Below, piece by piece: positions 58,059-64,000 of a stretch of 64,000 bases of DNA. The notes beneath the pieces are model-generated. The model had not been told where the DNA came from. It saw only the letters and a program-made list of their open reading frames with translations, and ran no database searches. Location of the stretch: the NCBI GenBank assembly GCA_031546825.1, contig JAVBJU010000031.1, positions 1-64,000 on the forward strand. Reading direction: 5' to 3'. The position numbers and the translations under genes were made by a program. This DNA comes from Hohaiivirga sp031546825 (GTDB taxonomy: Bacteria; Pseudomonadota; Alphaproteobacteria; Rhizobiales; Beijerinckiaceae). Position 1 is the first letter of the stretch. Every line of letters begins with the position of its first letter.

Positions 58059-60263
58059 TTATTTGGCAGAACCGGTATCGCGTTCCACCCGGCTGATGAT
58101 GCGCTTGGCACGCAACTCGGAAATGATGGCGTTGAGGTGTTTCAGATCCCACACGCCAAGGTCGATGGTGACATCGGTGAAGTCCTGGGTCCGACGTTTC
58201 ATCGAGACGCTGTCGATATTGCCGTCGTGGTCGGCGATGGTTTGGGCAATCTGGGCGAGCGAGCCCGGCTCATTGAGCGAGTGCAGCTTGATGCGGGCTG
58301 GGAAGCGGGCATGCTCGCCCGGCTCGATATCCCAGCGCACGTCCACCCAGCGATCCGGCTCATTGTCGAAGGCGGCGAGTGATGGCGATTGAATGGGATA
58401 GATCACCACGCCTTCGCCGGGCGTGAGAATACCGACGATGCGGTCTCCGGGAATGGCGCCGCCTTCCGTCGAGAACCGCACGGGAATATCGCGGTTGAGG
58501 CCGCGGATCGGGATGGCGCCGGCGTTCGCCTCTCCGGCGAAGGTCGGGATATCAACCTTGACCACCTGATCGGAGGCGAGGTTGAGCAACAGGCTGCTTT
58601 TACCGCCGTCGCTGCGACCGCCATCCTTGTAATCGGGGTAAACTGCGCGCACCACGTCACCTGAGAACATCTCGCCACGCCCAACCGCGGTCAGCACATC
58701 GGCAACCGATGAGCGGGCGAGGCGGGGCAGGGCGGCGGTGAGCTTTTCGTCGGAAAACGCCTTTTCGGCGCGTTCAAAAGCGCGTTCCAAAATCTGGCGG
58801 CCGAGGCCTGCATATTGGCGGCGCACGGCGGCGCGGGTGGCGCGGCGGATGGAGGCGCGCGCTTTGCCGGTGACCACCAGCGATTCCCAGGCGGCGGGTG
58901 GTGTCTGCCCTTCGGCAACGAGGACTTCCACCTCGTCACCATTCTGCAACTCGGTGAGCAGCGGCGACATGACGTGGTTGACCTTACAGCCCACTGCGGT
59001 GTTGCCCACATCGGTATGGACAGCGTAGGCGAAATCAATGGGGGTTGCGCCACGCGGCAGCGCGATCAAGCGGCCCTTCGGCGTGAAGCAGAATACCTGA
59101 TCATGGAACAGCTCGAGCTTGGTGTGCTCCAGGAAGTCTTCCGGGTTGTCGCTCTCGGCCAATAGGTCGATGGTGCGGCGCAGCCAGCGGTAGGACGAGC
59201 TTTCGGTGTTGAGATAAGCCTCGTCGTTGACCCCTTCTTTATAAAGGGCGTGGGCGGCAATGCCGAATTCGGCAATCTCGTCCATCGCCACGGTGCGGAT
59301 CTGCAACTCGATGCGCTGGCGTTTGGGGCCGATCACAGTGGTGTGGATTGAGCGGTAATCGTTTTGCTTCGGCGTCGAGATGTAGTCCTTGTACCGTCCA
59401 GGCACCATTGGCCAGGTGGTATGGACGATGCCGAGCGCGCGGTAACAATCGTCGATTTTTTCAACGATGATGCGGAAGCCGTAGATATCAGCCAACTGCT
59501 CAAAAGAAACCGATCGCTGTTCCATCTTGCGCCAGATGGAGTAGGGCCGTTTGCGCCGTCCGAGCACCTTGGCACGAATGCCGGTGGCATCGAGCTTTTC
59601 GGTGAGTTCCTGCACGATCTGTTCGATCAGGAGTTCGTTCTTGCCGGTCAGCTCGGACAGGTGGCGGTTGATTGTGGTGTAGGCTTCCTCATTGATGTGC
59701 TGGAATGAGAGCTCTTCCAGTTCCTCGCGCATCTCCTGGATACCCATGCGTCCGGCGAGCGGCGCATAGATGTCGAGGGTTTCTTGCGCGATGCGGATGC
59801 GTTTGTCTGCCCGCATGAAGGAGAGGGTGCGCATGTTGTGCAGGCGGTCGGCCAGCTTGATGAGCAGCACGCGGATGTCGGAGGCAATGGCCAACAGCAG
59901 CTTACGGAAGTTCTCGCCCTGCGCGGCCTGCTTTGACACGAGGTCCAGGCGCTTGATCTTGGTGAGGCCATCGACCAGCGCACCGATCTGCGGCCCGAAC
60001 GCCTGGCTGATTTCCTCAAGTGTGGCGTCGGTATCTTCGACCGTGTCATGCAGAACGGCGGCCACGATGGTGGCATCGTCAAGCTTCATGTCGGTGAGAA
60101 TAGCTGCAACTTCGAGCGGGTGTGAGAAGAACAGGTCACCGGAAGCACGCTTCTGGTCGCCATGCTTCATCATGGCGTAGATATAGGCGCGGTTCAGCAG
60201 CCCCTCGTCGGTATTCGGGTTGTAGCGTTTGACCCTTTCAACGAGTTCATACTGCCGTATCAT
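58059..60263 (-). CDS. rsh: Bifunctional (p)ppGpp synthetase/hydrolase
   Basis: A 734-residue RelA/SpoT homologue: HD hydrolase domain (HPLEVAAILTDMKLDDATIV, VLHDTVEDTDATLEE), synthetase domain (GRRKRPYSIWRKM; NDYRSIHTTVIGP), TGS domain (FCFTPKGRLIALPRGATPID) and C-terminal ACT domain (last 75 residues). The intact HD and synthetase motifs support both making and breaking (p)ppGpp, as expected from the single Rsh of Hyphomicrobiales. It lies 174 bases downstream of rpoZ, a terminator between. ATG 60263. Confidence 0.95.
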   Translation of the reverse strand: MIRQYELVERVKRYNPNTDEGLLNRAYIYAMMKHGDQKRASGDLFFSHPLEVAAILTDMKLDDATIVAAVLHDTVEDTDATLEEISQAFGPQIGALVDGLTKIKRLDLVSKQAAQGENFRKLLLAIASDIRVLLIKLADRLHNMRTLSFMRADKRIRIAQETLDIYAPLAGRMGIQEMREELEELSFQHINEEAYTTINRHLSELTGKNELLIEQIVQELTEKLDATGIRAKVLGRRKRPYSIWRKMEQRSVSFEQLADIYGFRIIVEKIDDCYRALGIVHTTWPMVPGRYKDYISTPKQNDYRSIHTTVIGPKRQRIELQIRTVAMDEIAEFGIAAHALYKEGVNDEAYLNTESSSYRWLRRTIDLLAESDNPEDFLEHTKLELFHDQVFCFTPKGRLIALPRGATPIDFAYAVHTDVGNTAVGCKVNHVMSPLLTELQNGDEVEVLVAEGQTPPAAWESLVVTGKARASIRRATRAAVRRQYAGLGRQILERAFERAEKAFSDEKLTAALPRLARSSVADVLTAVGRGEMFSGDVVRAVYPDYKDGGRSDGGKSSLLLNLASDQVVKVDIPTFAGEANAGAIPIRGLNRDIPVRFSTEGGAIPGDRIVGILTPGEGVVIYPIQSPSLAAFDNEPDRWVDVRWDIEPGEHARFPARIKLHSLNEPGSLAQIAQTIADHDGNIDSVSMKRRTQDFTDVTIDLGVWDLKHLNAIISELRAKRIISRVERDTGSAK

Positions 60264-60387
60264 TCCGTACCTTCCTACCCCGAGCCGCGCGAATTTTTCC
60301 GCACCATGCGAGAGGTTATACGTCCGGCTCCTTACCGGATGCCTAAAAACATCGTAATTTTACACATATAGCGAGGTTTTGCGCCAC

Positions 60388-60416
60388 AAAAAACCCGGCA
60401 CATGGCCGGGTTTTTT
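60388..60416 (-). terminator. Terminator of rpoZ
   Basis: A symmetric 12-bp stem (60388-60399 with 60405-60416, AAAAAACCCGGC and its complement) with a five-base loop. On the minus strand it ends in a T run 22 bases after the rpoZ stop, so rsh needs its own promoter or read-through. Confidence 0.88.
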
Positions 60417-60437
60417 AGAATTCAATTTTTAAAGCGA

Positions 60438-60830
60438 TTAATCGTCGTCATCGCTGTTCGATGGCGGCACCAGCCCTTCGAGGCCGCGCAGCAGATCATC
60501 TTCGCTCATGTGGTCAAACTGCACATCCGAATCATCGGCTGAAGCTGAGGCCATGGTGGTGTTGCCAATAAGCGGCACCGTCTCGGCTTCGGGCTCATCG
60601 ACTTCCACGTATTTCTGCAGGGAGTGAATGAGCTGTTCGCGCAGATCTTCCGGCGGAATCGTCTCATCGGCGATTTCGCGCAGCGCCACCACCGGGTTTT
60701 TATCGCGGTCGCGGTCGATGGTCAGGGGCGACCCAGCAGAGATCAGTCGGGCGCGATGACTGGCGAGCAACACCAGTTCAAAACGGTTATCGACCTTGTC
60801 GATACAATCTTCGACGGTCACACGAGCCAT
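60438..60830 (-). CDS. rpoZ: DNA-directed RNA polymerase omega subunit
   Basis: A 130-residue omega: MARVTVEDCIDKVDNRFELV, LASHRARLISAG and NPVVALREIADETI. The C-terminal extension is acidic and ends in SNSDDDD, typical of alphaproteobacterial omega. It helps assemble RNA polymerase and forms part of the ppGpp-binding site in proteobacteria, which fits its place beside rsh. ATG 60830. The fatty-acid cluster begins divergently 382 bases away. Confidence 0.95.
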   Translation of the reverse strand: MARVTVEDCIDKVDNRFELVLLASHRARLISAGSPLTIDRDRDKNPVVALREIADETIPPEDLREQLIHSLQKYVEVDEPEAETVPLIGNTTMASASADDSDVQFDHMSEDDLLRGLEGLVPPSNSDDDD

Positions 60831-61212
60831 GGTGACTGCTGCCTTTCGTTAACAAAACTTTTGAAGAACGGCTCTCTTACACCCAAAACCGGGGGCAGGA
60901 CAAGGGGGAGAGATGAGTTTCCTTGCACTCACACGCGCATCGTTCGTCGGGGTGCCTGTGAGGTAGAGTTCCGAAGGCGGATGTATCTTCTATCCCGTAG
61001 GGGGCGTGGAGCGCTCCACAAACGCGCGCTCCTCGCTTTTTTCCACGGTGACGGTGTCGCGCATGAGCTGTTGCGGGCAGGAAATGCGCATGCGCACTTG
61101 ACTCAAGCGAGCCATGATGCGAGTCGGGCAAATCCGGTCAAAAGCCTTTGGCCAAGACCGTTTTTTGCATTATTCGCCCGATCAGGATGGGCTTTCTCAA
61201 AGGGGTCGCTTC
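60831..61212. other. 382-base divergent gap between rpoZ and fabD
   Basis: No protein gene is credible here. It must carry the rpoZ and fabD promoters. A perfect 14-base palindrome GTGGAGCGCTCCAC lies at 61006-61019, followed 18 bases later by a TTTTTT run (from about 61038), and the sequence from 60890 to 61040 can form other stems. A small RNA or regulator site is possible. I do not recognise an RNA family. Confidence 0.4.
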
Positions 61213-62160
61213 ATGAAACGCGCGTTCATCTTTCCGGGGCAAGGCAGCCAGGCTGTTGGCATGGGCAAGGCCCTGGCCGAAAACTTCAAAGTGGCGAAAG
61301 ATGTTTTCGCCGAAGTGGACGAGGCCCTGTCGCAGAAGCTTGCTGCGCTGATGTGGGACGGGCCGATCGAGGAATTGACCCTCACCGCCAACGCTCAACC
61401 CGCCCTGATGGCGACGAGCCTTGCCGCGTTCCGCGTGCTTGAGGCCGAAGCCGGGCTTGATCTTAAAAAACATGCGGCCTTCGTGGCGGGCCATTCGCTT
61501 GGTGAATATTCCGCGCTGGCGGCTGCGGATGTCTTGCCCATTGCCGAGACCGCGCGCCTTCTGCGTATCCGCGGCAATGCCATGCAGAGCGCGGTCCCGG
61601 CAGGGAAGGGGGCCATGGCCGCCATTCTCGGGTTGGAATACGACGATGTTGCCAAGATCGCCGCAGATGCCGCCCAGGGCGAAGTGTGCGACGCAGCCAA
61701 CGATAATGGCGCGGGCCAGGTCGTGGTGTCAGGCAACAAGGCGGCGGTGGATCGTGCCATTGCCATTGCCCAGGAACGCGGTGCCAAACGCGCCATTCTT
61801 CTGCCGGTCTCCGCGCCTTTCCACAGCGCCTTGATGGCACCTGCGGCCGAAGTGATGCGCGCGGCGCTCGCTGGTGCTGCGTTCAAGGCTCCAGTGGTTC
61901 CGGTGGTAACCAATGTTGAGGCCGCGCCAGTTTCCGACCCCGCAGCCATCCGCGACGGGCTGGTGCGCCAGGTTTGCGGCACTGTGCGTTGGCGCGAAAG
62001 TATGGTTAAGATGGCGGAAGAAGGCGTCGAAGCGTTTTATGAGGTTGGTGCCGGTAAGGTGCTGACAGGATTGGTGAAGCGCCTTGCCCCCAATGCCACC
62101 GGCTCGGCCATTGGCACCCCTGAGGATATCGCGGCCTTCGTCGCCGCGTTCAAGGCTTGA
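61213..62160 (+). CDS. fabD: Malonyl-CoA:ACP transacylase
   Basis: A 315-residue enzyme: FIFPGQGSQAVGMGKAL, the active Ser in VAGHSLGEYSALAAADVLP, and the partner His in PVSAPFHSALMAPA. It loads malonate from CoA on to AcpP. ATG 61213 (GGGGTCGC upstream) begins the family N-terminus MKRAFIFPGQ; the frame extends to 61114 without conservation. fabG follows after ten bases. Confidence 0.95.
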   Translation: MKRAFIFPGQGSQAVGMGKALAENFKVAKDVFAEVDEALSQKLAALMWDGPIEELTLTANAQPALMATSLAAFRVLEAEAGLDLKKHAAFVAGHSLGEYSALAAADVLPIAETARLLRIRGNAMQSAVPAGKGAMAAILGLEYDDVAKIAADAAQGEVCDAANDNGAGQVVVSGNKAAVDRAIAIAQERGAKRAILLPVSAPFHSALMAPAAEVMRAALAGAAFKAPVVPVVTNVEAAPVSDPAAIRDGLVRQVCGTVRWRESMVKMAEEGVEAFYEVGAGKVLTGLVKRLAPNATGSAIGTPEDIAAFVAAFKA

Positions 62161-62170
62161 GGAGCCCCCC

Positions 62171-62908
62171 ATGTTTGATCTGACTGGCCGTAAGGCCTTG
62201 ATTACCGGCGCAACCGGCGGCATTGGCGGTGAAATCGCCAAGGCGCTCCATGCCCAGGGCGCAATTGTCGCCATTTCCGGAACCCGCCGTTCAGCGCTCG
62301 ATGAATTGGCGGCAGCGCTTGGCGACCGTGTTCATGTGATCGAAGCGAATCTCTCCGACAAAGATTCTGTTGAGGCGCTGGTTCCGGCTGCTGAGGCGGC
62401 CATGGAAGGGCTCGATATCCTCATCAATAACGCAGGCATCACCCGTGATGGCCTATTCATGCGCATGAAGGATGAGGACTGGGATAGCGTTATCAACGTC
62501 AATCTTACCTCGGCCTTCCGGCTGTCGCGCGCGGCGGTGCGGGGCATGATGAAGCGCCGTGCCGGCCGTATCGTCAATATAGGCTCGATTGTCGGCTCCA
62601 CCGGTAATCCGGGGCAGGGCAATTACGCGGCCTCCAAGGCGGGTCTGATTGGCATGACCAAGGCGCTCGCCGCCGAGGTGGCCAGCCGTGGCATCACCGT
62701 CAACTGCATTGCGCCGGGCTTCATCGCCTCACCCATGACCGATGTACTGAATGACAAGCAGCGTGAGGGCATTCTGGCCACGATCCCGACGGGACGGCTT
62801 GGCACTGGCGCTGAAATCGCCTCCTCGGTGGTTTATCTTGCCTCCGATGAAGCTGCTTATGTGACGGGCCAGACCCTGCACGTGAACGGCGGTATGGCAA
62901 TGTTCTGA
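62171..62908 (+). CDS. fabG: 3-oxoacyl-ACP reductase
   Basis: A 245-residue short-chain dehydrogenase: ALITGATGGIGGEIAKAL for NADP, NNAGITRDGLFMRMKDEDW, and the catalytic Ser with Tyr-x3-Lys in NIGSIVGSTGNPGQGNYAAS-K. IAPGFIASPMTDVL follows. It reduces beta-ketoacyl-ACP in fatty acid elongation. ATG 62171 follows GAGGAG. It is cotranscribed with fabD; acpP is 241 bases downstream and probably has its own promoter. Confidence 0.96.
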   Translation: MFDLTGRKALITGATGGIGGEIAKALHAQGAIVAISGTRRSALDELAAALGDRVHVIEANLSDKDSVEALVPAAEAAMEGLDILINNAGITRDGLFMRMKDEDWDSVINVNLTSAFRLSRAAVRGMMKRRAGRIVNIGSIVGSTGNPGQGNYAASKAGLIGMTKALAAEVASRGITVNCIAPGFIASPMTDVLNDKQREGILATIPTGRLGTGAEIASSVVYLASDEAAYVTGQTLHVNGGMAMF

Positions 62909-63149
62909 GTGGGATACGGGGAAGCGTGGCAATTCCTGCCGCTGCTTCTTCGTGCTTCCCAAAAGCTTGGGGCTTGTGTTAAACAGCGGGATAAATTACA
63001 GGGCTGATAAACCTTACAACAGAAAACGGTTTCGCCATTGGCTTGAGCCGTGTATGTGGTATCGGGTTTGAAACAGTTTACCCACCAAAGCCGTCGGGAG
63101 CAGAAAGTGCCCCGGCGGTGAATTCCGAAACGGATAAGGATTAAGACCA

Positions 63150-63386
63150 ATGAGTGATGTCGCCGAGCGCGTAAAAAAGATCGTTGTCGAGCATCTGAGC
63201 GTTGAGGCCGATAAGGTCACTGAAAACGCCAATTTCATTGACGATCTGGGCGCAGACAGCCTGGATATCGTTGAGCTCGTGATGGCTTTCGAAGAAGAAT
63301 TCAACGTCGAAATCCCGGACGACGCTGCTGAGACGATCGTTACGGTCGGCGATGCCGTCAAATTCCTGGAAAAGGCAGCAGCGTAA
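63150..63386 (+). CDS. acpP: Acyl carrier protein
   Basis: A 78-residue acidic protein with the modification site Ser37 in LGADSLDIVELVMAFEEEF. The phosphopantetheine arm is added by AcpS. It carries growing fatty acids for all Fab enzymes. AAGGAT precedes ATG 63150 at seven bases. A strong hairpin at 63401-63425 separates it from fabF. Confidence 0.97.
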   Translation: MSDVAERVKKIVVEHLSVEADKVTENANFIDDLGADSLDIVELVMAFEEEFNVEIPDDAAETIVTVGDAVKFLEKAAA

Positions 63387-63400
63387 TCTGCATTCTTTCG

Positions 63401-63425
63401 CGCCGGGTGGTTCCTCCATCCGGCG
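63401..63425 (+). terminator. Hairpin between acpP and fabF, partial terminator or processing site
   Basis: CGCCGGGTGG and CCATCCGGCG (one G-U pair) enclose TTCCT, followed by TTATTA rather than a clean U tract. It lies 15 bases after the acpP stop and 47 before fabF. Confidence 0.55.
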
Positions 63426-63471
63426 TTATTATCCGTAGCCCGTAAGGGCTCATTTTTGCTCAGAGGTGGAC

Positions 63472-64000
63472 ATGCGGCGAGTTGTCGTGACGGGCCTCGG
63501 CATGGTGACGCCGCTTGGCTGCGGTGTCGAGCCGACTTGGAAAGCTATTCTTGAGGGTCGTAGTGGTGCATCCGCCATCACGGCCATTGATGTTTCTGAT
63601 ATGGCGGCGCGAATTGCCTGCTCCATCCCTCTCGGGGACGGTAGCAATGGCACCTTCAATGCCGATGATTGGATGGAACCGAAGGAACAGCGCAAGGTCG
63701 ATCCCTTCATCGTTTATGCGATGGCGGCATCCACCCAGGCACTGCGTGATTCCGGTTGGGCTCCCAAGACCCATGATGAGCAATGCGCGACTGGCGTGTT
63801 GATCGGCTCGGGCATCGGCGGGGTCGGCGGCATCTATGAAGCCTCAATCACCTTGCATGAACGTGGCCCGCGCCGCGTATCGCCATTCTTTATTCCCGGT
63901 CGTCTCATTAATCTGGCCAGTGGCTACGTTTCCATTGAGCACGGCCTGAAGGGCCCGAACCACTCGGTGGTGACCGCTTGTTCCACGGGCTCGCACGCCA
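63472..64000 (+). CDS. fabF: Beta-ketoacyl-ACP synthase II, N-terminal part (cut by window end)
   Basis: The frame runs from ATG 63472 (AGAGGTGG upstream) to the window end, about 176 residues of an expected 420. It starts MRRVVVTGLGMVTPLGCGVE, has RKVDPFIVYAMAAS and GVLIGSGIGGVGGIYE, and reaches the active-site Cys in VVTACSTGSHA. It elongates acyl-ACP with malonyl-ACP and sits at the end of the fabD-fabG-acpP-fabF cluster. Confidence 0.95.
   Translation, partial: MRRVVVTGLGMVTPLGCGVEPTWKAILEGRSGASAITAIDVSDMAARIACSIPLGDGSNGTFNADDWMEPKEQRKVDPFIVYAMAASTQALRDSGWAPKTHDEQCATGVLIGSGIGGVGGIYEASITLHERGPRRVSPFFIPGRLINLASGYVSIEHGLKGPNHSVVTACSTGSHA

Overview
The window looks like a chromosomal segment of an alphaproteobacterium of the order Hyphomicrobiales (Rhizobiales). 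A member of the Brucellaceae or a near neighbour is the best guess. The signs are moderately GC-rich DNA, rhizobial-type short GltX, a single bifunctional Rsh next to rpoZ, DUF2865 and CreA secreted proteins, adjacent maf-yacG and psd-pssA pairs, and a gyrA / coaD / two cyclophilins / queA / tgt block. The species cannot be settled from the sequence alone.

Layout. 1-9.3 kb: 3' end of nadE, a split chromate transporter pair, gltX, three small secreted proteins, cysS and an RhlE-like RNA helicase. 9.3-18.6 kb: a LOG protein, a LysM protein, an Atm1-type exporter, psd-pssA, maf-yacG, an MFS transporter and an acyltransferase. 18.7-24.2 kb: tRNA-Phe(GAA), glucokinase, glutamate dehydrogenase, a DUF2314 protein, a dienelactone hydrolase broken by an in-frame TAG, and a second LOG protein. 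24.2-35 kb: a TetR regulator divergent from an EmrAB-type efflux pair with visible operators, then a nuclease/phosphatase, a GT2 glycosyltransferase, a GST, an L,D-transpeptidase, a nucleotidyltransferase, an M20 peptidase, an orphan permease and MarC. 35-43.2 kb: gyrA, cspA, coaD, two cyclophilins, queA and tgt, with two short tandem-repeat tracts.

43.2-54.3 kb is the accessory part. It holds two complete FecBCDE-type iron/siderophore ABC importers separated by a SAM methyltransferase gene. The two binding-protein genes are preceded by duplicated AT-rich leader sequences. The block is bracketed by a 50-bp perfect direct repeat. A decayed second copy of the tgt 3' end lies at its left side, and a 12-bp copy of the tgt terminus lies at its right side. 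No integrase, transposase or TonB-dependent receptor is visible. I read it as an old, immobilised iron-uptake island inserted at the 3' end of tgt. Beyond it are a LysR regulator, a nitroreductase remnant and an EamA transporter.

55-64 kb: a phosphopantetheinyl transferase downstream of an unusual DedA-PAP2-LssY three-domain membrane protein, then rsh, rpoZ, and the divergent fatty-acid cluster fabD-fabG-acpP-fabF, with fabF cut by the window end. Most genes are housekeeping. The most unusual material is the iron island with its boundary scars, the loss of zinc ligands in Tgt, the three-domain membrane protein and the interrupted hydrolase.
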